Origin: Dryococelus australis
Taxonomy: Eukaryota > Arthropoda > Insecta > Phasmatodea > Phasmatidae
DNA: 64,000 nt
Direction of reading: 5' to 3'
NCBI GenBank assembly: GCA_029891345.1
Contig: CM057009.1
Span: 301,421,466 to 301,485,465 of the forward strand
The notes beneath the pieces are model-generated. The model was not told the DNA's origin. It saw nothing but the letters and a program-made list of their open reading frames with translations, and searched no databases. Below are positions 1 to 13,459 of this stretch, one piece after another. Within the stretch, counting starts at the first letter, position 1, and each line of letters starts with the position of its first letter. The translations under genes were made by a program, and so were the position numbers.

Positions 1-534
1 TATAAACATAACCTGTATGAAAAATTTGCAAGTATTAGCTGAATAATAGCACATGTATTTTGTACCTGAAGTATCTGGTTATATTTTACTCTATATTTTG
101 ACATCCTGTCTTTTTATGTAAATGTTTTAATTTTTGTGACATGGGAGAGGAAAATAATGTTCACTTTTCAAAATTGTACTGTAAGAATAATAACAAATGG
201 ACGGTTTTTCCACCTGTAAGAAAAATGAAAGAATTGAAAAAAAATATATAATCAAAATAAAGAATATTACCATACTTCTTTGTTTCTGTTATAAATTGTT
301 TATAACTATCAACTTACCCTACACTGTACAGAAAAAATGGCTTTTGTATGGCTTTTGCCATTTGTTGTGTTCTGATGGTTTTGATAGGTCTTATGCAAAT
401 CCTGCCTTGCCACACCCTTGGTTTAGAATGCAGCAAGGTCAGACAAGGACACAAAATAACACTGGAAGAAAAAAGGGCATGACATGAGATGGAAAATAAA
501 CACACAACTACAAAAACCCTTAGACCACAAAATG
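1..534. other. AT-rich intergenic sequence, no gene seen
   Basis: No coding region, RNA gene or repeat with clear ends was recognised. Short open frames here lack any family signature. The sequence beyond about position 534 passes into an inverted LTR copy. Confidence 0.5.
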
Positions 535-1592
535 GCTAGAAAAAGTGAAGTACATAAGCTGACCGCGTGGTCATGAATGAAGTTTGTTAAAACACGTAAA
601 ATACATGAACCCTTATTGAAAACTACATAAAACTCTGAGATAAAGTATGGCGCACAAGATGGAAATACAAATAGTTCTCATAACCAGCTCTCATAACGCG
701 GTGATTATGGGGATACAGACTCTGTGGTATCTGACAGCATGACCATGAGCTATGTGGCCGTAAAACATGATAGCATTACAAAACCCTCAAATAATTACAC
801 AATAATATTGCCCTTAGTATTACACGTCACCATACAACAAAAATTACATTGAAAACCCTGAACACGGGTGGATGGCATGTGGTACACAAGTAGCGTGGGC
901 CTTGTGGCCTCTCCGATACAACACTCTCCTCCCTCATTTACATCTTCCAAAAAACCTCAAAGGCTGTAAATGATTAGGTTAAGTGAATAGCAACATTCTG
1001 GGGTATCTGGCAAAATGTACGGAAGGCAAAGGTTAACCAGTATACTAAAAAGAACTATTGGAAACTACATCAGTGCAAAAAGGTGAAGTGCATACGTGAC
1101 AGCATCTTACCTCACCAATTCTCCTAGGATGACTGCCCAGAGGCAGGGGTCGCATCTACCGATCATGGCTGCCTACACGGTTCACACAAACGGAAGTGCT
1201 ATGCACGCTGAGTAAATATTAATATAGCAAATTTAAAGGCACCAAAAGTAATGCTAAACAGTTTTAAGTACAGAATTTAAATAGTAATTTTCTATTAAAA
1301 TTATAATTGTCTTTGGAATGCATTCTCGCCTGAAATCATAGTCTCATTTTTAGTGCCGCGCGCACTTTGAATTTCAAATGCAATTACATATCAAAGCTCA
1401 AAAATACATATAACACTTTCGTTACCAATTTTACCATTGGAAACAAATACATTTTACACTGAAACAACTGATATTACATTTCTGGAAATTCCGTGGCCTG
1501 TAGTGGTACTTAGCCACATGTTCACCACCTTGTGTACCTTTAGCGGCGAGTGCTTTCATGGGCTAATTGTGGTTGGCCCTTGGCCGGCGTCA
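535..1592 (-). repeat. Truncated LTR of a gypsy-type family (copy C, inverted)
   Basis: Read on the minus strand from 1592, this starts TGACGCCGGC, like the LTRs at 24647 and 3489. It then follows them in order. Shared blocks include CATAGCACTTCCG near 1205, GGAGAA-TGG-GAGGTAAGA near 1110-1130, ACTGATGTAG-TTTC near 1065, the GGCCAC-GGCCCAC block near 900, and GACCACGCGGTCA near 565. Similarity stops around 535, roughly half-way through the LTR, so the 3' half is missing. No internal retrotransposon sequence flanks it. The start is well placed by the TG terminus; the truncation point is approximate. Confidence 0.72.
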
Positions 1593-1689
1593 AATTGTAA
1601 GATTGTTTAAGAAACAAAGATGAACGAGATTAAGTAATGATAGTTAGTAGGTTCCTGGTAACCTTTAGACTTGTCATGCTGGTTTCTAA

Positions 1690-2650
1690 AGGTTCTGGGT
1701 TGAAATCCCAAGTTAATGGCATTGAGCATAGGCTAGCTCTTTTCAAAGCTGGTCATTTCATTTTTTTTTATTCATTTATTCAATTTATAATCTTCCATAA
1801 ATCCCGATACATGAGCGCAAAGTCTCCAAAATGTAAAAAAACATGTTAATAAATACAAAAAAAAAAAATTAAAATAAAAAAGTTATTTTTCATGTACATA
1901 ATTATTTCTTTAGGTTTAAGGGTTCCAATCCCAGGAAAATGTAATGATATTTCAATTGTACACTTTAAATATGTATTTATGTCTCTCTTGTATTATTATA
2001 TTACTTTCTGTATGTATTATTGTGACGATAGTGGGTACAAATCCAAAAGTAGAAGCACACTTCTTTAAAGACTATGTAGTCCAAAATTCATTAAATACTT
2101 TTATATGCACACTTCATATTGGTTGGTTTGGGGTTGGCAGTTACATAAATTTCTCTTCAGTTTGTGATATTTTATTGTATGAAATACATTAACTTTTGTA
2201 ATACCATTTTTGATACTGTACGTCTTATGGGTTGAGATCCCAAGATTGTATGAAAATAAGCTTTGGCTTGTGTCTCAGGTGAATGTCACAATATTTTAAT
2301 TCTATATTACAGCATGTTATCTATTTTTTTTGGTGTATCGGTTTCATCCCCAAGATAATGTAACATGATTTCAATTGTAAATTTAATTTTGTATTCATTC
2401 CATTCTTTTTTAACTATTACATTTTTGTATTGTATATTATAGTACGCAGAATTGAGTGACGAATATGAGTTCAGATCCCAAAATAATGATAAGTACCTTT
2501 TTTATACTTGTTAGTCTAAAATATATTAAAAAAACTTTGATGTCCACACGTTCCATGCATGCATGTGATAGTAATGTATTTATTTGTTAGAGTTTGCTGT
2601 TAATATTCTTGTAACCTTCTTGTGGTTCTGGATTGAAATCCCAGAATAGA
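1690..2650 (+). repeat. Degenerate tandem repeat, ~110 bp units with a B-box-like motif
   Basis: A 14-base motif close to GGGTTGAAATCCCA recurs at 1697, 1920, 2033, 2229, 2339, 2467 and 2630. Spacings are about 223, 113, 196, 110, 128 and 163 bases, i.e. near multiples of 110. Flanks are partly shared: the units at 1920 and 2339 continue with similar text (AATGTAA..GATTTCAATTGTA). The motif resembles the T-loop/B-box of tRNA genes, but no A box at the right distance and no cloverleaf was found, so it is not a tRNA gene. A further weaker match lies near 3010. Confidence 0.55.
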
Positions 2651-3484
2651 ACATACCACTCGAGCTGCGGCATTGCAAATGTAATTAGGAATTGGGTAGT
2701 GATATATATTAATAGAGCCCTACAGTTGTCTTATTTAATTTTTCTGCAAGCAGTTGGGAGTAAATTACATTTTCTGGGTAGCAGGTGGGAAGCAGTCTCG
2801 GATGTCAAAGCTTAACAGTGTGTTGTAATTGTGAATATGTATATATTGTGACTCTGGAAAAACTAAAGTAGCTTTATTCCATAACCATACATTAACCAAC
2901 TACATAAAGTCTCAGGGTTGTATTATTAGGTGTCCTTTTATTTCAATATTGCCATATGTTAAATTCTGTGACTTGTATAGCTTAGGTGTTAGGTTAAGGT
3001 CTCTGATAAAGTCCCAAAGTATTTTATAATAGTTCCACATTTTAGATTTCCAATTCACTAAAATGTCCTTACTCTGGAGTACCTGGTTTTAATTGGAGAG
3101 TAGCAACATTTCCAATTTTGATTATGTAACTGAGCTGCTCTGAGTGCATTTAAATGACCGTGAAAACAAGTTGAGTGGTGTTCCCAACATAGTTTAACTT
3201 TGGGAGACGAGAGCATGAAGCACTCTGCTCATTGCAACAAATACAGTAAAGGTGTGTGGTCCTTATGAGGTAAAGGGCATGGTATATCCGTTGTTAAGAT
3301 GCCTTGAAGTATAGGAATTGGTACTGGAGAAACCCCTAGCACATCATTTACATAATTATGCATTGCCTGACACTGCTTAGTGCGGTATTTCCTTTTCCGG
3401 TTGATTCAACAGTTTCCTTCCAATAAAATTATTGCAGTAGTGAAACCAGTAACAATATACATATTACTGAAATTCTTTGGAGAT
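2651..3484. other. Intergenic sequence, no gene seen
   Basis: AT-rich sequence between the B-box-like array and the solo LTR. No coding signature was recognised. There is one weak extra copy of the array motif around 3000-3020. Confidence 0.45.
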
Positions 3485-3488
3485 ACCT

Positions 3489-5416
3489 TGATGCCGGCTA
3501 ACAGCCAGTGGCACTAGAGCATATGACGGCGCTCACGTGTCACGTGTTCCGCAAATGCGCAAAGAGGCCGATAATTTTGAACTTTTATATAAATGTTATT
3601 TTCAGTTTAAAATGTGTTATATTGTCTTTGCATTGTTTAATATGTTTTAAAATGTTTTAAAGTGTTTGTACTAATTTTAATTGTTTGGTTATAAAAATTC
3701 AAAGTGCCGACGGCACCGATATTAAGAACACTTAATATTCTGGCATGAACGCCATCACAGAGATACACTAAAATAATATTGAAATTCATAAGAAAATTAT
3801 AGAAATGTAAAACCATATTTAATTTAATTTATGCCATTTTATTTTCAATATAAAATATTTCACTCGGCATACATAGCACTTCTGCCTATGTGAACCCTGT
3901 AGGTGGCCATGATAGGTCTGTGCGATGCTTGTATCTGGACAGTCTGTCGAGGAGAACTGGCGAGGTAAGACACTGTCGTGTGCGCACTACAACTTTTGTT
4001 CACTGATGTAGGTTTCTATAGTCAGTTTAGTTTACCGGTTAAACTTTGCTTGCGTATGTTTTTGCTTGATATTTTCCAGAGCATTATGCTTCCGCTTTAT
4101 TAATTTCTTGCGCCCTTGAGCATCTTTAACTTAAACGAGGAGAGGAAAGATGTCTGGGAGGTCACGCGACCCACGCAATTTGAATCAGGCGCCATCTGCC
4201 GATGTTTATGGCATTTCATTGTAACTTCTGCATTATTGATACACACAATTTTAAAAGCTTTATTTTATGTATGTATTTAAGGGCAATTTTCGTGTTTGAA
4301 TATTTTACGGCAACATCACGTATAACCACGTTGTCGACCGAAGCCAAGTCTTTGTATACACCATCATTGCGTTTTAAGAGCTTATTTATGTAATATCATA
4401 TGTGCAATCATTTATTTCAGGGTTCAATGTATTTTTCACGTAAATTGATGCTTTTTGTACTTGACCATGTGGTCACGCTAATGTTTGATTTTACCACCAT
4501 TAGGCATGTTACAAGCCTGTAACCACTCTAATCATAAAGAGAATCACTTTCTCAACACCAATAATATTTTATCTGAATTTAGTTTTCAGTTTCCACGCAG
4601 AAATATTGCAATTTCACCTGCACCGCATGGTCCGCTACAAACTTCATCCAGCGGCATCCGCGCCATCTAAGCTTGTTTTCACACGTGTGTGTGTTTATTA
4701 TGAATATTCATCTCATGTCCCATCTTATTTCATGTATCATTCAAGGGTCTATGTAATTTTGTAATTAGTGTAAGGTGTAATTATTCCCGTCCTAGCCGGC
4801 TCTGTGTATAGGCCGTCACCACACTACCCATGTGCTGGAGGGCGAGCCCCGACGAGTTTGCGTTAGTGATGCCGAGTAATCACATGTGTTAATGTGTATT
4901 AAGGGTTTTCATTTATAATTCACAGTGTCCTGTCTTCAGGGAAAAACTGTCAGTCCACCTTAGTGGCTGTCGGCTCTCTTCCCTTGTGAAGGCTGTGCTT
5001 TCACACACCTCAGTGAGATCATCTATTTAGGCGTATGCTAGATTAATTACGGGCTGGGGAGCACCCAAGCAGAATTGGCTAGTCATGACCGAGATAATAA
5101 TTTCACTGGCACGTTGATGTGTATGAATAATATCAATAAAAACAAGTCTACAGTGAACTCAATTCTTTTATTCAGTAGTGACAGTCTCCTAGCCATATAT
5201 GTTTTATACATTGTTTATTTTCAGTGATGTTTATTATAAGTTTAGTATTACCAACGTGTTTGTAAGTACACGCGGGTGAGATGGACACACAGAACCTACA
5301 GCATCCCTGAGAATCCTGAGTCTCAATTGTGCGGTGATTGGGAAGCACCGCTGGTGACCAAATTACCAATAAGTATTTGTGTGATTGTTCATCTCGTGTC
5401 TCACCTGACAGCATCA
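3489..5416 (+). repeat. Solo LTR of a gypsy-type retrotransposon (copy A)
   Basis: A 1928-bp unit begins TGATGC and ends GCATCA, a perfect 6-bp terminal inverted repeat of the TG..CA type. The four bases ACCT immediately before it (3485-3488) are repeated immediately after it (5417-5420), as expected for a target-site duplication. It is collinear with the 3' LTR at 24647-26545: shared blocks include CTAACAGCCAG, GTCGAGGAGAACTGGCGAGG, GAATCAGGCGCCATC, TTTTCACGTAAATTGATGC, TATAGGCCGTCACCA and the final ACCGCTGG-region. An AATAAA lies at 5135. No gag or pol sequence adjoins either side, so this is a solo LTR left by recombination between the two LTRs of a full element. Confidence 0.85.
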
Positions 5417-5420
5417 ACCT

Positions 5421-8400
5421 TAAAATGTAGTTAAGTCACATCTGATTGATCATAATGTGGTAATCCGTTTTCTTCAAAGCATCTCTTCTAAAAATACACC
5501 AAGCTTTTATTGATTGTGATACCTGGATTTGACACTCTATATAGTGTACATAGAGAGTTTATTTACGCACTAGTATTCCTTAATTTATTTAGCAGTTTAC
5601 TGCACAGAGTCTGTTTACAAATATTTTTATATGTTAGTCTATTAAGTACCACTTACTTTATTTACAGTTAACGTTGTTCCAGATATTCAAGTATCCCTTG
5701 TGCCCATTTGTACCACCGCAGGCACATCAACCACAACAGCGACACCCGACCGATCGACATTAGGTAACTGTCTTGATCAGTGCAGGTCGACAAGAACGGC
5801 GTGTTTACACTTTTTTTGCCACCCTGCAACTTGTGGCCACGGGCCATCATATTTGAAATTCATCAGATGAGGTAACACTCATGATAAATTGATATGTGGC
5901 CTAAAAGGTTGTTTCCCATGAAGTCACAACCATTAGATGCAACAGCCATTGGAGGGAATACGGGGATAAGTGGTGCCGCTTTATCCCATGCCTTTTCTAT
6001 GTGTGCGATGTCAACAAGCATTGTGGCGAAACCCAGTGTGCTAAGTGGCCCCAAGAGAGTTCAGAAGATGGGGAATAATATTCCCAGTACAAGTGTAAAG
6101 TGTTGAATGGCTCCCTAGCAGTGTAAATTAATTAGAGTAATTACAATGAGTTTTTATAAGTATTGCCCCATATCTTACTATGGAAGCCGCCCGCTATTCC
6201 ATAGAGGGTTACCAAAATCCCACAGGACACAGGCCATAGCTCTGCCCACTTTAGAGAAATGTGTATGATGTCACAGGAAGTGAAATGCAGACACTAAATC
6301 CTATTTTTTGCCATAATGCAGTAATACAGCATACATATGTTAATTATAAGAGCATGCATATTTTCATTCATCGAGAATCTGCCACGTAAGGCATCACTTA
6401 ATTTAATATCACCCTTCAAGTGCAGTGACATACTCGTGACGTCACATTCCTATCCATTCCTGGGGCTCCGATTTTCACGGTTATGTCACCAATGTGTTTT
6501 TAGGCATTAGCAATAATTATGTTGAGTGTTCATTCTTTTAATCATGTACGTTGTGCAGTTACGTTTTTTCATGTTTTGCATTTGGCGCCAGGCTCATTGA
6601 GCTTCAGCGAAGCTGCGGCCATGTTCTTTAGTCAGACCTCAGCACTCGACCAACCCAGCAGGACAGGCGGAAAGCTCCCGTGTTACTCACCTCAGCACTT
6701 AAATTTAGGCCGTATATTTCAATTCAATTGTGTAAAGTAACTAAGGAACCTTTTTCATTTACTTTTAGCCAAGGGGAGGCCTGAATTGCATCCTGAGATA
6801 ACATTCCAGGACATCAGGCGTATGGTGACCCATTTTGCACGAATTCTTCTTAAATTCCTCGCCTTACTTTTTGCAGTAATGACCACCGGCAGGTCACGAG
6901 TGCCGGGTCCGCATTAGAAAAGGATATGCATAATTTTGCAGTGACATTAGTTGTATCCTTTCGTCAATAAAATTGTCATACACTCAATAGGCGACTTTTA
7001 TTGACTTTACTCACCTGAGTATCATCAGGCACTACGCCCTAATGCAGATTCATTTATCAAGTGTACTTTTCAGTGTTAAAAGTATTTATTTATGCTGCCT
7101 GTGCCTCCCACAAGCAGGGTAAAATCAATGTGCAAAGTAGCAGACAACTTCGTCCCTTAGAAAAGGGTTTGATATAACAATAAACGTAATTTAATTAGTC
7201 TTCAAATTAAAATCCCCTTCATATAGTCAGCGGATCCAGAGATCGCTGTAGTCCGTCGGCCGTACAACCCCCATCATCATCGTTTGCTCTACCAAACATG
7301 GTGCCGGGCAACATCACCAGTTCCTGCCCTACACCTGCTACCAGGCGGGGTATGACCACAGCTCATCATCTCTGGGGAGAAGCACATCACAGTTATATCA
7401 AATGTCTCGAATACCTCAGCAAGTATTACATTTTATTCTAGTAATTTGCATATAAACATCTGCACTAACATGTGTGACCTTGTTAAATGATAAGAATACT
7501 TTGATACACATATAACATTTATGCTGAAAAACAAATGGTTTGTACAATATGGAAAAATTTGCTAATTGCATACAGTGGAAGACTTTGTTCACTTCTCAGG
7601 AATATTTCTTCCTTTCTAACATACGGTGTAATGTTGTGAATTTTTTTTTTCAATTAGTATTCATAGGGATGACTGGATGGGAAGAATACATGAGTATAAT
7701 TAAGATATAGGGAGGGATGAGACAAGCTTATGATCAAACTTTGATAAGTAGTTTGTAGTTATTATGTTATGTGGACAGTGTAGGTGTTATGAGTGTTAGT
7801 GACATGTCATGTTATGCATGGCTGATGTGCATGTGCTCGATGTTGTGACTGTACTTTTAAAATTTGTTTTTGTTTTGTTTGAGGGCATACTGACACATAA
7901 TGAATTTTCTTGGTAATAATAAAATAGAATGGTAACACAATAATATTACGCAAAGCACACTCATAAAATACACCCTTCAAGTAAAACTACCATAGTATAT
8001 AGTAAGTGATGCCTCACCTGGCCATCTCCGAGTTGGGGAAGCTGGCCCTCAGTCAACGAGTTTACTCATGGCACTCCTTGCCTGCGAGCTGTGGTTGAGA
8101 AACACTGTGGTATGTCCCTTGTTGCTTGCAGTGGTGTAGGCTTTAAGGTAGGGCATGTGGTTGCCTGTAAAGGCTTAAACTTGGCCAGAGGTGGGACAGT
8201 GCAGGAAAATAGATGGGCTAGCTGATGTGCAATTTGTGGTGCAAGGGCAGGTCGAGGAGTAGGAGATTGGTATTGAGTGGTGTAAAAGCTCAAGGGACGG
8301 TGAAACAGCCTGTTAGATATTCCGTCAATACTTTAGTCAAAGAAATGGACTGCCATTAAGATTAAGAGATTGTCAGATTCGTGTATACTAACAAGAAACC

Positions 8401-11400
8401 TCGTAAGTGGGCATTTTTGTATTCCTTAAACAGAGAGGAGAGCAGAGAGGGTAGCTAAATACAGGTGAGAGTTAGTTTTACAACCCATTAGCATGGCTGT
8501 AATGAACACCTTGTTGTCCAGAAGTGGTGTTATACGACATCGTGGTATTTGCATAGGAGGTCACAACTGGGGTAGAGGATGGAGGAGCCATAGACCATGC
8601 TTGTGGCATCAAACACTTGGAAATACAGTCATAAAGAAATATGAACTTTTACACAATTACCCTTTCTGATAAATATATATGCCATTAACGCTTTCTTTAG
8701 TCTTTTGGAATCAAACCTTTGAAAAATCACCCTAAACTTAACATGTCAACCTGTTCTGTTCAATCAATTGTATTCCAAAATTATATAATCCTGTGATTAA
8801 TGTTAAGTACCGTGTTCTTCTCAAATACATTAATAATCTACTTAGTATCTTCTATAACTTGTAATATTCATTTCATATTAAATATGCATTAACAATAGCG
8901 AGAGCAGCGACGTGTTGGCAACTGCCGATATGAAATAGATCACAGTTACGATATTTTTTAATCTTGTTTTTATATTTACTATTTGTAATTAAACATTGCC
9001 AATTGATATATTTGTATTGTTAGGTAGAATTGATGGAAACACATTTCACTGCTACAGTTAAAAATATCAGCGCAAATTACCGTGCCTAGGCTCTAGAACG
9101 ACACTGTTTTTTTCCGTCCAAGGTTAAATAAGCGAAGAAGAACGTGTCACCTCCCTTGTTCTCTCCTCTCTCTCTCTGGAATTTGTACCATCTGTGTAGC
9201 AGGAAAGGTATACATTTTATTATTTCTAATTTCAGCACATTTCATACTAATTACAGCAACAATAATGATGTTTGAAATTGCAATTTACAACTTAAACAAG
9301 ATTTTATTGTTTAAATACCTATTACTGTATATGTTATTCAGATGTGATGGCGCGACACTTACAAATCCAGCAGGTTGGCAGACTTGGTGTGGAAGGGAGA
9401 ATCTAGAATTTGATCACCTTTCCCCTAAACGCGCTTCACCCAATATGGCAAGCGATTATACCCAGTGCATTACGACTGGCAGTGACGTGGAGACATGTCA
9501 ATGACACGGCGTGTTTCTGATCGAAGCATCAAGTTCGTACATGTTTTTTAAACTTCCTAGGCAAATTACAATGTTGTGATAAATGTGAGTTTCCACGGTA
9601 GTAATAAATATACTGTTACGTGTGTTTCGTTAACCGCTGCATGGTGTTCATTTGGCTGGCCCTGTGTGTTTGCGTGTGCGTGATTTCAGATATTTTATGT
9701 GAACTATTTATACAATTTAACTGTTAACTGTTTTTACGACAAAGTTAAATATTTACAGCCACGTCTGTTTATTTATGACAACATTGTACCTTTTCACTAG
9801 GTGTTTGAAACACAGTTGTGTAACGAGCTTACGTTTCTGTGATTTTAATGTCTGACACAATCCCTACAAAATCTTAAGCCCAACCAGATATATTTAAATA
9901 AACAGTAAAATATACCTAAAAACCAGTAAGTACCAATGCACATAAATATTAGCAGAATAAACGCTATGGCAGGACTATATGTTTGCATGTTCACCGCTAT
10001 CTTTTACATTTGTTGATGCTACAAACAATAAATACGTGATACAAGTTGCGTGCTTGAATTTACTGTGTCGTTTAGTTGGACTGATTGTCACTTTGTTTTA
10101 ATTTTTATTCCAAATAAGGCAGTCCTTTTAACAAAATAATCAATCATTAATAATAATGGGTTAACTACTGTTGTTTCCGCCACAGTTGTAACAAACACGG
10201 TCGTGGCAAAATAGTAATGTGTATTATGTGTAACGTGCTATATTGTGTGTAACAAATAGTTATAAAGCCGACCTAAATAGTGTTATAGGCCTAAATTGTG
10301 AACATTCGTAGGAAATATGACAGCATTCTTTGAACAGCAACCAACGCATTTGACAGTTATAAAAGTAGAAGTCACATAGCAGTGTTTATGTTTACATATA
10401 ACAGAAGGATACATAAACGGTAACCAAAAGTAGATATTTAGCGGGGCTTCAGAAAATGCCGAAATTATCATGGATCAACTATAACACACATTCACGTGTC
10501 TGAGCAAGCACAATCTAAATCTAGTCAACACTTTTTAGTGCTATTAAATAACATCATGGTATGAAACAGAGAAAGTCTGTGGGCCAAAGAATAATAGAAA
10601 TAAACCTTCTCCTTTTTAACAGCATGACTAAATGAATTTGTTAGTATTGTATCCTACGTAAATTTTTAGTTGTTGCTGTGTTTTACAATTAGCATGAGAA
10701 CTTATTACGTTAGGATTTTACCACTAGATTTTGTGATGAAAAATTAAATTTGAATAGTCATTTAGTATTTAAAGTTAATCAAGACATATTTTTTTTATTG
10801 TCATGTTTATGGCATATATGTTCTAAATAAGCGTCTCTAAACAACCAAACTAAATCAGAAAAAAATAATTACATGTGAAGTTATATCTGTAGTGTTCCAT
10901 TGCGTTTAATCATGCCCTACTGCTACAGATATAATTTGCACTGGTAAGCATTATGTTGGAAGCACTGCATGCTGGGTCAGTGCCTTGTGCATATGATTTA
11001 CGAGGTGCTGGGTACGTGTTATATTTTGCCAATATACTTGTGCCTTGAAAGTTAAAATAATTTGGGGCCAATGTATTTGTTAAAGCTGAAATATGGAGCC
11101 CTAACATAAGTAATCTTGCTGCTATCAGATACTAACCAAGTGTATTCTGCAGAATAAATGCTTATGGAGAACAACAGCAAGTCTCAAATTAAAGTTTAAT
11201 AGTGCCATGCCTGTACGAGGCAGCATTTCATGATTTTGAATCAAAAATAGATTTAAGTTGTGAAATATTTGTGAATTTGAACAAAATTTTAAATTTTATA
11301 TATAACACAAGTGTGTGCACTCACACTATATTTCCATTTTTCCCCAAACACATTTGTTAACATAAACAGAAAAAACTTTGCCAAAGTAGATCATACTTGT

Positions 11401-13459
11401 TTCGAATCTTTATGGTTCATGGGAGTGACTTAGTAGAAATCACAATATTTAAAATTGTAATTGGCCATTTTTTACCCTCCGAAAACCCAACAATTGCATT
11501 AAGAGTGAGCAGTACATAAAATGTGAGCCATAAGAAGCAATGTTAATTTTAACTGGACTTTTTCAGGATTTATAAATGTACAAATTTAACGAGAGTTACG
11601 TTATTTTGTCACATTTGATGCAAAGAAATGAACTATGTTGTCAAACTATAAATTTTAATGTCATGTAATTATATAATAAACAATTTTGATGATTGGCGAT
11701 TACTGTGACATGGTATAAGAAATCGCGCTCAGCTGCCTCTTGTAGTAAGTGTATTAGCGATTTTTTTTAAACTTTTATCAAGAATACACTCAGTGGATTT
11801 TTTTTGTGATTTAACACAAATTGGTACTATTAACTGTTTTCCCGAAATTATCTAATATTTAATATTAATATTAGCTATGTCTGTAATTTCTGGACATAGT
11901 GCGTTTCGAACCAAGCCGGGGCATCTTACCTGCAGACATTATCTATTGTTCCCATTACTCGCAACCACAACAAGCCAGGATGGTGTGGCGGGGAAGGGGT
12001 GACAGTGCTTTCAAGCGGAAGCTTACTGTCCAGAAATCTCTCTCATACTGTGTACTAATATTTGTCCGTTTCTTTCTGAAAACTGCAAATCTCAAGATCT
12101 TCTGTATTTGTTCCATGATAAAATTTTACCGCATTAGCAACCCAATGACTCAATTGTGGAAAAAAATATCATGATTAAGGAAATATGTTCCAAATAGTTC
12201 ACAGAATTTTAATTGTATAATTTTATCTCATACACGCTCTCGTTACAACTACCTCTGTTTCTCTCTCTACATGTTTTACATAGCAGACTTCTAATTATTA
12301 TTGAATGTGATCGAATACAGGATACGCCAATACTTCAAATTTAAGCAGATATATCATAGAGGAAAACACACATACAGATTTAAACCATAGCCTTATCATT
12401 AAAACTGGAAATAAATGCAGTATTTAAAAAAAAACAATAACCGAACAAGCATCAGGACTTCACAAGTTGCTGTACTTTAGACGTTAGGTTGAATGTTGAT
12501 TGTGTTATACATTAACTTCAAGATAAAACACGTATTGCATTGCAACTTATTTTTATTTATTACTTATCATTCTTATAAAATAGCAAAGTAAATATTTCTT
12601 ATATTGTTAGACAACAAATTTTAAAGAATTTTAAAACAAATAACATTATAAAACAATATTTAAGTTTTAGTTGTTGTCTACATTTATACAAATCAAATGT
12701 AATTACGTATTTAATGTTGATACAAGTCGTGCATATAGTCCAGTTTATTACTTACAATGCAGCCCATGGTAATATACACGTAACACCATTCCGCATATAG
12801 AATTAATAATGTCCAAATTCAAATATTACTTATTATACAATAAAATAAAACATATTTCTTTGAAGATAAATCTAATTATTTAACGTAAGCAAACAACTGA
12901 ATTCAATCTATTATCATGTGTGATAATCATATGTTCACAGGTGCGAAATCTTACCAAATATCACTGGACACCATACATGTGCAAACAAACATTTTATCAA
13001 GATATTAAAATGAAAAATGATAAAATACAGACATTACAATATATATAAGAATTTGTTTATATAAACATGGCACAGTTCCAGAGTAATGTAAAAATTTATA
13101 AAACAATGTATAAGGTATGTTACAACTGTAGTACTTCACAGTCCCATCATTATCACTTTCATGTCATCTGTAAAAATATGCTAACATTTTTACTATGTAT
13201 TTATATATTTCTACTTGTACATTTTGAATAAACTAAATTTTAAATCTATACTCTCCTTTCATTTTCAGTGTAACAATGCAGAAGATGAAGTAATCTTAAA
13301 AATAGCTCTTATACAAAATAAATGTGACTGTGCATAAACCCATACATATAAATGATAATTTTAAAATATGGTAACTTGGCTGTTCATTATAAAATTCATT
13401 GGGTTAAGTTAATGGGATAATAAGAATAATTTGTATCTCATCAAAAACGGGATAACAGT
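5421..13459. other. Long intergenic stretch without a recognisable gene
   Basis: About 8 kb of AT-rich sequence. Short open frames occur on both strands, but none shows a domain, signal peptide or codon pattern that I can support. The patch 6430-7390 is less AT-rich and has a purine run before TGAATTGC at 6776 followed by an AATAAA at 6965, so it may be an old LTR-like fragment, but no ends or duplications were found. No RNA gene was found. Confidence 0.45.

Noticed and set aside
1944..2192. Hydrophobic 82-codon frame resembling a membrane protein
   Set aside because: It lies within the tandem array, and AT-rich codons give hydrophobic residues by composition alone.
1690..2650. Possible tRNA genes suggested by B-box-like motifs
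   Set aside because: No A box at the right distance, no acceptor stem and no anticodon arm could be paired.
5894..6106. 70-codon frame with balanced composition
   Set aside because: Overlaps an equally open antisense frame and shows no recognisable domain.
6776..7060. Possible further LTR (purine run before TG, AATAAA later)
   Set aside because: No second copy, terminal repeat or target duplication was found.
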